Source: Moringa oleifera
Lineage: Eukaryota > Streptophyta > Magnoliopsida > Brassicales > Moringaceae
Length of the DNA: 64,000 bases
Direction: 5' to 3'
NCBI GenBank assembly: GCA_021397835.1
Contig: JAJFZO010000889.1
Span: forward strand, 2,046,001 to 2,110,000
Below, piece after piece: positions 1-11,949 of this stretch. The translations under genes and the position numbers were made by a program. How positions within the stretch are numbered: the first letter of the stretch is position 1; the number at the start of each line of letters is the position of its first letter. The notes under the pieces are model-generated. The model was not told the DNA's origin. It did no database searches and saw only the letters and a program-made list of their open reading frames with translations.

Positions 1-51
1 TAAGAAAGAAAATAAGGAAAAGGCAGTGGACGAGCTTGCTTGGCTTACCGT

Positions 52-876
52 AGGCCGTCTCCAAGGAAGACGGTAAAACGGCATTTTGCCGTTAAAAACA
101 AAGTGAAACCGTCTCCAACGAGATCGCAAATTAATCTCTTTAATTTAATTTTTTTATAAATTATTTTTTTAAAAGTTTTAAATTAAAAATATTTTTAATC
201 AATAACTTAATAAATATATAATATTATTAAAAAAATTATACCATTGAAAATATTTCATCAAAATCTTTAAAATAAGATCAATATTTAATATATTATTTTA
301 TTTTATTTAAATTATTATTAATAATAATTTATTTATTTAATAATAAAATTATATATATTATTAAAATTATTATTTAAAAATTTAAAATAATTTATAATTT
401 ATAATATAATTTAAATTTTTGCATGAACATGATAAAAATAAATTTTTTTCAATTGATAACACAGTATAATAAATATAACAACACATTAACGATTACAACT
501 TAAACTGAAATTACAACATTAATTAAAATTAAAATACTTTAACAATAATAAACTAACCTTAGAACTATTTAGAATGTGGAAAAGTCATCTCCACTCACTC
601 TTTCAGATTGATGATCTCGACCTCGTTTTGTATAAATTTTTATTTGTTCATTTCGAATAACTTCACGTAAAATATTGCACAAAATATTTATAAATTAATG
701 ACTATTAAAAATATTTTTATTGATAATTATTATTTATATTATTAAAATAATATTATAACACCAATTTGATGTAAATGGATTGAAGATAAAAAAAAATTTG
801 GTGTTAGAATATTCTAAAAAAAAATTTTAACACCAAATTAATGTTAAATTTAATGTATAAGATTGAAGATGGCCTT
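52..876. repeat. AT-rich element with short inverted ends (MITE-like)
   Basis: The left end reads aggccgtctccaa, and the right end, read on the other strand, gives aggccatcttcaa, so the two ends are near-perfect inverted repeats. A second, similar block (ccgtctccaa) lies about 60 bases inside the left end. The interior is almost pure A/T with inverted short motifs around 770-850 (ggtgttagaa and ttaacacc). No coding capacity is visible. The structure resembles a non-autonomous DNA transposon, but I could not settle a target-site duplication. Confidence 0.45.
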
Positions 877-1179
877 AGTACACTTTTCATTATAGGCACT
901 ATCGAATCATGTTTTCCACCGACAAAACGGAAATAGCGGCATGGTGCTTTCGTGCTTTCCTGGGTCCTAGGTTTAAGGTTGAAACTAGTTATTAAAAAAT
1001 TAAAAATTATATAATAAATAGATATAATCCTACCTTCTTTTTTTTTGCCAATTTTAAATTGTTTTTTTTTCTATTATTATACAGAGCTAACGTTTTACCA
1101 ACTTAGTTTTCTTTTTTTTTGGTTTTTTAAAAATTATATATGCATCACATTTGAAAATTAATTATAGGAACGATTTGTG

Positions 1180-1765
1180 GCATAATGCCTGATTGTTCTT
1201 GATGGTAATGATAATCAAATAATTTTTTTTATTTTTTTGCTGTGCAAGTATTTAAGCACCTTGCCTACGCCACCTATTTACCTATCACAATGCAAATTAA
1301 GCAATGTGGTGCATGCATAACGTTGCAGGCCTTTCCCGGTATTTACTCATTGTTTTCCTGTTTGTGCTCAGCACATGTCAGCGTCATCTTTCGATATTCA
1401 ATTCTTTTTTAGTCTAGGAGTTAGAAATTTGAGTTAGAAATTTGACAAAGAAGGCGGAAGTACTGAGGTTCCAAGATGATGCTGAAATAGAAGCATCTAA
1501 GAGTAAACGGTATGCTTGAACCGCAGCATGCCTATCTTGAACGGCCCAAGTGGGACCGCAGAAAGTGGAACGATTGTCTCTCTTTCTTAGTGGCAAAGTA
1601 CTTTTCTTTCAGTGAAGCTACTTAACATGCTATTTCAACCAAGAAACATTAGTTCTGGACGATATTACGTGGAAAGCTTCATGAATTTGTCATAACTCGA
1701 ATGTAACGTTCTAAATGACGTCTCGATTTCTTATTTTTGGTCATATAGTTTAATTTTCAACGTTA
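1180..1765 (+). repeat. Triplicated unit, copy 1
   Basis: This stretch is clearly similar to 5310-5935 and, over its first part, to 16090-16530. Shared landmarks in order are a 'gattgtt..gataatgataat' start, the 'tacctat..aatgcaaatta..gtggtgcatgcataa' core, a 'tttgacaaagaaggc' block, 'gagtaaacg..tgcttgagc', 'catgcctatcttgaac' and 'gcttcatg..taacgttctaaatga'. It holds no convincing ORF and looks like promoter or leader DNA of a lost gene, or an unclassified repeat. Orientation is the same in all three copies. Confidence 0.7.
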
Positions 1766-1989
1766 TGAATTTATGCAAAAGTGGCTCTTTTCTGATCTCT
1801 CATGTGCATTAATGTTGACCCAAAAGATTGCTTATATTCCCTCAACATCTTAGTTAGCAACTCCTGTTAGGTCATTTCTTTCACCTTTTTGTTCACATTT
1901 TGGACATATCGCTTAAGATCATAACCTTCGTGAACTTTTGGTGGGACTCAGTTAAGTTATATATTCCATTTAATCGATTGGATTTGGTT

Positions 1990-2980
1990 TTTATTTTTAT
2001 TTTTTCTTTAATTTAAGTACTGATATTCCATAAATATCAAATGTTGGGTTACAAAAGTGTAATGGTATTGCATTAAATCGTATCCGCGGATCGCCCAACC
2101 TAATCTGAAGCTTAGCTAAATTGTGTGCAAATTGGTTGATTTTGTTTTTTAGCAGTGACTGAAGGAGCATGAATCAAAGTGAGAGGCAAGGTGATCGATG
2201 TCCTAACATAAGCTGCCTCACTCATTCATGGTTTCGTGATCTTATTGAATGTTGTGAATGGCAGTTGAGTAATCTGACTCGACCATGACAGCTCTAGTGC
2301 CAACCAACTTGGCAGTCTCCAGTCCGAATTTGAGAGCTAACAGTTCACTTTGTATGGGGGATCTGATCCCCGTTGCTTCAGAAACGACACAAAAACAATT
2401 GTTTGTATAAGGCATCAACATTTAGCTTGAGAACTCCTGGAGGTGGTGGCTCCCAACGTTAGTGGTGGAGAACCAGTAATGCTCGAGGTCGGCGGACATG
2501 CTGAATTTCTGTTACCCTTGGAATATCTCGTGCTAAGGCAGAGGGTAGCTTACAGATTTGATTTTGGAGAACCCCATTTCTGTTGAACCACAAACCTCAT
2601 CAACTGTACAGAAATTTTTCAAGGCATTCATAGTTGTGCATGTCGTCAATTATATCTTCCATGCCATCTCATGGCTTCTATATCTGTCGAGGTATTGGCC
2701 GATATGTTGGAGTACAATTCATTCCACACCTGCTCACTGTAGCAATAATCAAGCAAAGCATGGTGCATTGATACTTACTGCTGAGGAGCCACAAACACCG
2801 CATGTAAGGTCTCCGTAGATACTTCTCTGAGAAAGGACTGTTGCCCATTGGCAGAAATCCACGCACCATGCGCCATGCAAAAATATTAGTGGTGGGGTGA
2901 CCTAGCTTGCCAAATTGCTTTCTATAGGTTGTGTTGTTGTTAAAATAAATAATAAATAAGGAAGATATTACCAATTTTCT
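1990..2980 (-). pseudogene. Decayed LINE (non-LTR retrotransposon) 3' end
   Basis: On the minus strand a fragment near 2680-2890 keeps the zf-RVT-type pattern (NIFAWRMVRGFLPMGN, then a Cys region ending in a TMLCLI stretch). It is followed around 2230-2370 by an RVT_3 RNase H-like segment containing SELLALKFGLETAKL and VESDYSTAIHNIQ, and around 2090-2150 by NKINQFAHNLAKL. An A-rich tail (aaagaaaaaataaaaataaaaa on the minus strand) lies at about 1990-2022. Several stops and frameshifts interrupt it. Known plant LINEs carry reverse transcriptase, zf-RVT and RNase H in this order, so this is a 5'-truncated copy. Confidence 0.75.
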
Positions 2981-5309
2981 TAGTTAAGTTGGCTCGTATA
3001 TTAGATCACTCTTTTTAAAATGTTTCGTGATCCATCATCCTTTGTTGATTGTTATACAACCGTCAATAAAGAAAAAGCAACAATCAAAAATGTGATTTTT
3101 CATCCATTCTTGAAATATTTCTAGCCATTGATATAAATCACAATTTTAAAACTTTCATCCAAAATCAATTTGAATCGTCGCGTGAAATCTAATTTATTAC
3201 GATATGCCATTGATTTTATAAGGACAATTTTATTCAAAAATCTAAATGAAAAACTACATAACTTTAGGTAATTTCGGTATTAATTTTTGTATATAACTTT
3301 ATGCCCAATGCTGCTTACAAAAATTTTCCATTTAATAAAATAATGATGACATTTTGCCATGACTTTATCATGCTCTACTTTTTCAAGGATGATGCCACAA
3401 TAATCAACTATTCCTTACATTTCAAAAGTCAGATTTGACATGGTGCTCCAAACCCTTTATTTTACCACACATTTGGGATTCATATACGGAGATGATTATT
3501 TAAATATTATTAAATTATTAAATAAATAATTTTATTAAAAATAACACAATTTAAATTAATAAATTTTTTTATATTAATTTTAATTATATATCTAGTTTTA
3601 AAAAGATCAACTAACTCCATGAGGTTGTGATATTTTCTAATGATATGTATAGCTTTCATCAATACTCCTCTTTTGACAATTCAAATAGGTGAAATTGGGG
3701 AATTCATAAATTTGTCTTTAGAGATCATATTTCCCTTGGAGAGCTTACCTACACGAGTTTAATTTTCTTTTAGGCATGAGCAAGGCTGTTTTTGATGGGC
3801 TATTTTCTTATCCTTTACTTAGTAGCAGCCGAGCAGCTGGTTGTGTTATTGATTCAAAAATTTATTCACTTTCCGTTTGGTTCAAATCCGAATGAAAAGC
3901 AGTGGTCCCCAGAATCAGATATGAGTTGAACATCATGGGAATCATGATAAGATTTGTTAAAATTTGTATCTTTAATTTGAATATCGTTAATTTTTAAATT
4001 TTTTATAAAATTTAAAATTTAATTTAAATTAATAAATTATGATTTATTTGAAAATATTTTAAAAGTTAGGTTTAATTGAAAAAAGAGTAAAAGTCAGAGT
4101 TTTAAATGATATTTATTTAAAATATTATTTTTAAAATAAAATAAAATAAATTTATATGTCAAAAAATAAGAAAAATAATTTTAAAGTAAAATATTATATA
4201 TTTTTATATAAACATAAATAAAAATTTATTATCTTCTTAGGATTGAAGACTTATGAAAAACATGTAGTTTATTTGATATAAATTGCTTAATAACATGTAA
4301 ATTATCTATTGATGCAATGCCATAAGAAATTCAATGATTTGTCTGTTATTAAGTTTTCACGGAGAGGTAAGAAAGAAGTAAATAAGTGAAAGCTTAACAA
4401 TAAAGCATATATAACTAGGATCCTTAAAAACTTTATCATTTGTAAAGCTTGTTAAGTTGTATCATTGGGATGATAAATATAATCATCAGAGCATCGCTTG
4501 CTAGGATTCAAGGCATTTATTTAATTTTAAAGTGCCAAAGAAGTTTGTTTGTTTTTGTATTTTATCAAAAATATATCTAATTATTTAATTTAATAAAATT
4601 TTAATATTTATCTTATCGAACAAACTTTCATGTTTAAAAGTAAAAAATTAAATTTTAAAATACCTGAAAAATGACTCAAATAAAAATTTTTATTTTATTT
4701 GGATTCATCCATCAAATTTGAGTAATTTACGAAACAAAATCTATTTTTTTATAAATTTTTTAAATTTTTGATAGTATAAATTTTAAAATATATATTTTTA
4801 CAATTTTAAATTTTTTAAGATTTTTTATGATGGTAGGTTGAATATTTTTTGTATTTATAAAAAAATTTAAAATCAAAATTCATAGTATAAAATTTTAGTT
4901 TTAATATCCTCAAATTTTAAATTTTTTGATAACATTTAATTTAGTTCAACTTGATAAATAAGTATTCGATTTATTCTTTTAAATATAAGAATTTAATTGA
5001 TAATTTAAGTAAATATTATTTAATTAAAAGAATATATAAATATTTTAACTGATACATAGGAATAAAATATTTACGAAGTAGTAAGTGCTTAAAAGAGATT
5101 AAGGTAATGTTATATGAATTTTAGGTTTATTATTAGTTTACAAAATTTCTTAAGCAAATATGATTATTAATTATTGATTTTATTATTACTAAACATATGT
5201 AATATAAGATTCATTTTAACATGAAATAATAATCATAATGTCAAATAATTGAATATACAAAGGCAAAGTCAGATATTTTATATTTTGAAATTTATAAGAA
5301 TGATTTGCA
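2981..5309. other. Gene-free AT-rich stretch
   Basis: No gene is visible. The part at 4250-4500 (landmarks 'ataactaggatccttaaa', 'gttgtatcattgggatgataaatataa') matches 15230-15400, so the duplication between copies 2 and 3 of the triplicated unit extends about 1 kb upstream. Segments at 3950-4230 and 4740-5040 belong to a dispersed, nearly pure A/T sequence that recurs at 15560-15960, 38380-39010 and 62700-62930. Confidence 0.6.
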
Positions 5310-5935
5310 GTATAAATGGTGATTATTTTTTACGATAATGATAATAAAATAATATTTACGAGGGTGAAATTAAGCATGTTTCGTACTTACCTATTTACCT
5401 ACTAAAATGTAAATTAAACCATGTGATGCATTCATAATCCTTACAAGCCCTCCCCAGTATTTACTTACTCTTTGTGCTAAGCAAAAGAATACTTCAGCAG
5501 ACAATAGTCAATTCTTTCAAGTCCAAGGGCTACAAGTTAATTTGGACAAAGAAGGCTGTGGTACTTGGGTCTGGAGATGAGGTTGAAATAAGGGCCATGA
5601 GTAAACGTTGTGCTTGAGCGACAGCATACCTACCTTGAACAGCCAAAGTGGAACGATAGTCCTTTTTTAAAGGGCAGAGTTTTCTTTTCACCGCTCCATA
5701 TTACTGATCAAATAGACTAAAAAATAATATATTTCTATAGTGTCAAAATTATCAATAGTACTTCGTTTTAGTAACAAGTAACACGTCTGAGCTCTTTCAA
5801 CTAATACTATTGTAAGGAACACTCTAGACATTATTACCTTAAAAGCTTCATGGATAATAATCATAAGATTAACGCAATGTTCTAAATGATCACTAGAATT
5901 GCCTTTTTCTTTATATGGTTTAACCCGCGACATTG
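5310..5935 (+). repeat. Triplicated unit, copy 2
   Basis: The order of landmarks is the same as in 1180-1765: 'cctactaaaatgtaaattaaaccatg', 'gtgatgcattcataatcc', 'tttggacaaagaaggc', 'gagtaaacgttgtgcttgagc', 'catacctaccttgaacagcc', 'gcttcatggataat' and 'aatgttctaaatgatcac'. Similarity to copy 1 ends near 5935. Small ORFs here show no family signature. Confidence 0.7.
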
Positions 5936-6171
5936 TGAATTTGATCGGCTACAATTACGAGATATACTATTTAGGTCAAACTTTAAGGTGTAACACTTTA
6001 AAAATGAATGTACAAATACATTGTGTCTTTCTTAACCAAATCCAAATGCAAATTAAAGCCATCAAGACACCTATAATTACCTTCATGAAAACAGGGCAAA
6101 AAAGGACTTTGACCATCACGCTGACCTATAAGCATTAGCCTTATGGCATACATTAGTTTTTTTTTTTTTAA

Positions 6172-7153
6172 CAATTGAATATGAAATAAATAAACATGAA
6201 GATGAAGTTATCAATTTTTTGTTTGACCCTCGCAATTTAGGTAGTTTTTTTTTTATATATTTCGTGATTTTGTCTTTAATGTGTAGCAAATAGAGTCTCA
6301 TCGTCACTATAATAAAATAGTTCAAAAATATATGTGTTGATCTTCTTATTCACATTAGGATATCAAAAATATCTACACCTTAAAAACATTACTCAAATTT
6401 TCAAAAGAAAACAAAAAATAAAATATAGCTCAAAGGAGCTTTTGGATGATTAAAGAACTCAAGGATTGCTTAAAAAGCTCCTTGGGATACTAGATAGTAG
6501 CTGGGAAGCTTAGGAGAGAGAGTTTCCGAGAGAGAAAACTATATTACTCTATGTTGTGTTGCTATGAAGATATTATAAGCCTATTTATAAGCAAAAAGAG
6601 AAAGGGTATCTTGGAATATGAGGATAAGGATGCAAGTAATTTCGAGATGAGGGTAAGAAAACGTTGTTGTAACATGTGTTTCTAACTAGGTATCCAATAA
6701 ATTACCCTTGGAGAGAGATCCAATCATGAAGAAAAAAGTGGCTAGTGGGCACTGTTACTGGAATGTGTCGAGATACTCAAAGTAAGACTTGGTCTTTCAC
6801 TGATTAAGTCTTTTTCTGTGCAGATACCCATTTTTTTAAAAATAAAAAACAAATAATTTTTTTCTTTTAAAAATATAAGGTGCTACTTGGCCTGAACTTA
6901 GCTTAGCACGATTAACTAGTCGAATGGACGATGATGGCAGTGCGTGCTTTTGTGATATACCCAAATGATTTTATCTTCTTTCCTTTCCACAAAGGTAAGG
7001 TGCTCTTTAGGGCCCAAACCTATTTCAGATCTTACGTCTTATATATAACTCCAAAAGATTGTATCTATTATATATGAGATTCATAAGGAGATGATATACT
7101 AAGATCCAGTTTCTTTTATTTTTTTAAAATTATTTTAAATTTATTTTTTAATA
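6172..7153 (-). repeat. 3' LTR of the minus-strand copia element
   Basis: The LTR start on the minus strand (tattaaaaaataaa) aligns with the tgttgaaaaataaa start of the sister LTR at 22964, and the preceding internal sequences (gcacaatctt..caagtgagaaat and gcacaatctt..caaacggaggat) also align. The far end (ttcaattgtt, about 6172) corresponds to ttcaataacaaca of the sister LTR. Both ends are eroded, so the boundaries are approximate to about 10 bases. Confidence 0.75.
6582..6589 (-). promoter_or_regulatory. TATA-like box of the copia LTR
   Basis: Read on the minus strand the site is tataaata in the context gcttataaatagg. A pyrimidine-rich stretch and a cap-like region follow, the usual layout of an LTR promoter. 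Sister LTRs carry the same kind of box at 18190 and 23518. Confidence 0.5.
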
Positions 7154-8209
7154 ATTTCTCACTTGAATTTTAATATGGCTGTCATCAAGCAACTATAAAA
7201 ATATAAAAGATTGTGCATAAGCAAAAGTGTTTATCGACTTAAACCTTTATATAGTGAAAATGCTTTATAATATATTAGAGTAACTCGTAATTTTTTAACT
7301 CTATATCTAGCTATATCTCACATACAACCTCTCCAAAGTGTAGGTAAGAAAAGCTTATGTTTTGTGACAGTACACATATATCCTAATAAAGTGAATGCTC
7401 CAGTGCATTTTACCTAAGCATTTATAAAAAGCGATTATATTTCCTCTTCCACATAAGTAAGTCTATCAAGATATTCCTATTGCTAGGTACTCCACTCTAT
7501 GTAGAGTATAAAACTCAATAAGAGTTAGTATTTAACTCAACTTTTCTTTCACATTCATATGTCATGCTTTTAATGAAGTGAACTAGCATGATTAACTCAT
7601 ATCACTCAAATCCATAGGTTAAGTTACCATAATGAGAAACTCATCATTAATATATAGGCATCAGTCTCGTTTCTCTCAAGACTTTAAGAACCTTCTTTTT
7701 AGCTCATCATTTCATCAAATGATTAGACTAGTTATCATTAAACCGTACATGATCTATTTTAACAACTCCCATAGAGGAAAACTTTCTAAAGTACTATGCT
7801 TACTACATATCTACATCTCTTACCATTATAATAACGGTTTTGAATTTTTACAATAGTCATAGTACTATTATGTGAATGAAGACAATTGGTGCCAGTCTTT
7901 TCAATAATGGGATCTTAGCTAGTAAACTTTTTAACCAGTCTACTTCCTTACTAACATTAGATAGTGTTATTATTTCAGACTCCATCATAAATTAAGTCAA
8001 AATAGTTTTTTTTTAGACTTTTATGAAATAACTCTATCAAAAATACTAAAAATATAGCCACTAATTGTCTTAAAGTCTTTTGAAAAAGTATCTCTAATCA
8101 ACATTAGTGTATCCTTTAAGGACAATAAAAAACTTTCTAGTAATGTAATTCTAAGTTCATGATCTTCTTGAGGTACCTAATAACCTTTTCAATAGCATGT
8201 CAATACTTT

Positions 8210-8291
8210 ATACTAGATCTATTAATAAACTTAAATATTAATCTCACACTTATACTAGATCTATTAGTAAACCTAAATATTAATCTCACAC
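8210..8291. repeat. 41-bp tandem duplication inside copia RNase H
   Basis: The block beginning tactagatctattaataaac and ending tattaatctcacact occurs twice head to tail with few mismatches. It duplicates part of the RNase H-coding remnant, visible as a repeated RLIF-RF/KF-NRSS pattern in the minus-strand reading. Confidence 0.85.
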
Positions 8292-9840
8292 TATAAACTA
8301 TGTCAGGCCTAGTACAATCAATAGCATAATGTAAGCTACTAATTATGATGATATACTCAGTTTGTCTATCCCTAGTATTCTTAAGCAATTTTATGTTAGG
8401 ATCATAAAGAGTGCAAGTAGGTTTTCATTCAAAGTAATTATATTTCTTTAAGATCTTCTCAATATAATGAGATTGATCTAAAAAAGTCTGTTTTTCTTAG
8501 TTGCCTTTATTCTAAAGATCACATTAGCTTCTCTTGGATCTTTTATATCAAAGTTAGCACTAAGTAAAGATTTTACATCATTTATGATGTGAATATTTAA
8601 GTCAAAAAAATAAAATCATGCACTTATTACTTTTATTTACTTTAAAACTATGTGAAATAACAAAAGTATCAAATTTCTCATATCATTGCTTAGGTATTTG
8701 TTTTAACCATAAAGTGATTTATCTAGTTTACAAACTTTATTTTTTTAACAAGGTACTACAAAGTCTTTAGTTTAGAAATACAATTTTAACAAACATTTGA
8801 TGTATTATTAGATATTGAATAGTAACCAATGCAAATAGGATGCATATAAATGTTATTTTAGAGACATGTGAAAAAAATTATCAAAGTTGTCTAAACCCTT
8901 TGGTTATAAGACAAGCCTTATATTTTTCAATAGTATTGTTTCTTTTTAAGAACCAATTTGCAACCAAGTACTTTGTAACCTAAGGTAAATCAACATACTA
9001 AGTTTTATTAGACTCAAGAGAGTTCATTTCATCAATACCAACTCTTTCCTACAAGTTGGCTTATAAAGAAGATAAGGCTTCTTGAAGGGTTTAGGGTTTC
9101 TTCTAAGGTATAAACATAAAAGTTAGCTTTATAGTCCTTAAAGGTTCTAATTCATTTGCTCCTTTTAAGTTCATTATCTTTCTCATTTGATTCATTAATT
9201 CTAACATTAGGTAAATTACTAGAAGTCGAGCCCCTTATAATTTTTTATTTTAAAAGAAAATCATTATTCATAAAAGTCAACATTATTTAATTCAATGATT
9301 GCATGCTATTTCAAATCAAATAATCAATATGCTTTATTGTTCATAGCATATCCTATAAACACAAATTCTTATGCTATGCTAGCAAGTTTATGCCTTTAAG
9401 GATCAAGAATTCGAACATTTAGGCTAAGCAACCATAAGTTCTTAAATATAATAATTTGGCTTGCTTGTTTAATTTTCTAGATTTCATAGAGATATATAAA
9501 TTTTCTAAAATTAGAAACTCTGTTAAGTAAATAGCATACAATCAATAGTTTTTTTTTTTTCCACCAATGAAAAGCTGACCTTGAGTTCACTAAAATGGTA
9601 ACTACTAAATTCAGTTAGAGTTTCATTTTTCTCTTCAGCCTTAATCATTCATTTAAAGAGAATATGATGTGGTCCTTTACATGAATGATTTCATTGGTCT
9701 CATGAAATTCAATAAAAGGACCAAATCATACGTAGTATCTTTATCACTATGTAATCTTTTTATCTTTTTATTGTAATGATTTTATATTTTAATAAAAAAA
9801 TTTTATAAACATGTCAAATGCTTTGCTTTTATTTTTTATG

Positions 9841-9876
9841 ATAGATAGATATATATATATATATATATATATATAA
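9841..9876. repeat. (AT)n microsatellite
   Basis: A short gata run leads into about 14 AT dinucleotides. It lies within the copia integrase remnant. Confidence 0.95.
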
Positions 9877-11234
9877 TCAGAATAATTATCAATAAAAGTA
9901 ATGAAATATTATTTTTTATTTCTGATTCGAACTCTATCAAATTGACAAATATCAGAGAGAATCAGTTCAAATGGCTTTTATTTCTCTATGTACTGATTTA
10001 TGTAGGGGTTTTGTAATCTTAGCTTAACTATAGTATTCATTTTTTTCAAAATCATTACAAAGATAGTTTGGGAAACTAATCATATTCTCAATTATATGTT
10101 TGTTTACACGACAAAATCTAGAATGCTAAGTATTAAATATACACAATATATAAGAAGAATATGATACTTTATTAATGTCAATGTTCAAAGTAAGCATATC
10201 ATCAATGGCATATCCTTTCCTAGCAAATTTATTATTCTTGGTTGCTATATACAAGTTAGTCAATACAATTTGAGTAAAGCTAACCTTGTTGGGAAGGTAG
10301 CTTGAAATCAAACTCTTTCTCATCTCTAAAGTATATAGAACATCCTTTAAGACTATAATCTTACCATAGGTAAACTTTAATTCTACCTCACCAGTACTAT
10401 TAATTATGATAAAATGAAAATCACCCAATAGAACTTTTTTATCCTTGACAATAAAATGGGACTTGAACAGGTCTTGATCATAACGAATGTGGTAAGAAGC
10501 ACCATTGTTTATCCACTACCCCTAAGATCCACCAACAAAGTTGATCTTAGATATTATAGCAATTAATTGCTCTTCAGTTAAATTTTTCCTTGAGGCAGGT
10601 AGAGGATTACTCTGGAAGTTCCTAGGCATGTGACTAAGCTTGTTAAAACTAAAACACATGAATTTGTCATTTTCTTGGGGTGGTTGAGACCCATTTCGTG
10701 GCGGACTCATATTCTAGTTCTTGTGATTCTAGTTGGTATTTCAATTCTAATTCTTCATGTTTTCTTTTTTTGATTGCAAAATCACATAAAACTTTTTGTC
10801 AACGCTATTGTTGGAAATAACGAACATATTATCTTTTTAATGTTATTTTTAGACTTCCTCCTTAGTATAAAGGCGAATGATCATGCTCTTTAATAAAAAT
10901 TTCTTAGTCTTATGCTTATGATAGTTTTAACCTTTCTAACTAGATGATAACTTATCAATTGGAACAATAACTTAAAATCATTCAGTCAAAGACATACCTT
11001 CAAGATGATCTCATGCATTATCTTTTATAGTTCATATGACTGAACTTCCATAAATTTATTATCAATCATTCAAAAATTTAAGTATCAACTAATTACATAT
11101 TTTTTAGTTTTAGTCTCTCTAGTATCATACTTCTTTTGAATTGCATCCTAAATTTTTTTTAAGAGACTTATCGAACTTACAACAATCATAAAGATCCTCA
11201 CATACTCCATTAAGAATAAAGTTCTTGTTGGTAC

Positions 11235-11949
11235 TCAAATTTTACCCTCATAGAAATCTGAAAATCAACGGTGTCACGTCAGTATGCAATATGAAGAACA
11301 ACAACATCACTCTCGAAAAAGACTATTAATTGGGGTTAGCTAAAGGAGGAATTAAACCTAAGAAGAAGAATCTTGTAGGTGATCTCTCAGAAGCAAAAAT
11401 TAGAGCGTCAAGACTCTTATTTTATATATTTTGATACTCATTCCATGGAGGGTATGCCTTGGACTAAAGAGAGTCTGCCTGAGAATGGGAAGACTCTCGA
11501 ATTCATGATGAAGACTGAGAAAAAATCTACTTAAAGTATGAAAATGAATGAGAGGATATAAAAATCTCTATTCTAAGTGACGTAAAGTATCCCTACACAT
11601 CTTTACTGTAATGTGACACTTTTTTTTCCCAGGGTTTACTTATAATTGGAGGAAATGTGAAATTTTCAAGAATGAATGATGGATAGTCTACCTAAGTTTG
11701 CAAAATAAATATTAGGATGTCAAATTCTTATTGTTAGTAAAAGTATACTTTCAACCCTCTCATTTAACATTTTTTGACACTCTTCCCAGAGAGAGTTTAC
11801 CCATTTTCTTATGCTTAAAGGAAAAATTCTATCTCCAGGTTCTACACAAGATGTTGAAATTTGTCATAACGGAAGTTAAAATTTTTAAGATTATTAACGA
11901 TTTTTTTTATGCTTTCATCTTATGACAATATCCAAAAGGAGAGAATAAA
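11235..11949. other. Unassigned repeat DNA beside the truncated copia element
   Basis: No gene is visible. The sequence begins exactly where copia homology stops and probably belongs to the gypsy-type element to the right. It contains two similar motifs, 'ccatggagggtatgcc' near 11440 and 'cccagagagagtttaccc' near 11785. Confidence 0.4.

Larger units (their letters stand above)
6172..11234 (-). mobile_element. Decayed Ty1-copia retrotransposon, 5'-truncated
   Basis: The element reads right to left. Recognisable pieces are gag (about 10700-11234, sharing caaaagaagtatgatact with the plus-strand element), a degenerate zinc knuckle (CFSFNKLSHM, 10620-10680), a GAG-pre-integrase block (10126-10430, VELKFTYGKIIVLKDVLYT), integrase remnants (about 9300-10100), reverse transcriptase remnants (about 8450-9000), RNase H (8200-8388, CTRPDIVYSV) and one LTR (6172-7153). 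All frames are broken. The 5' LTR is missing: similarity to the sister element at 17251-23907 stops at about 11234, where gypsy-like DNA begins. Confidence 0.85.
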
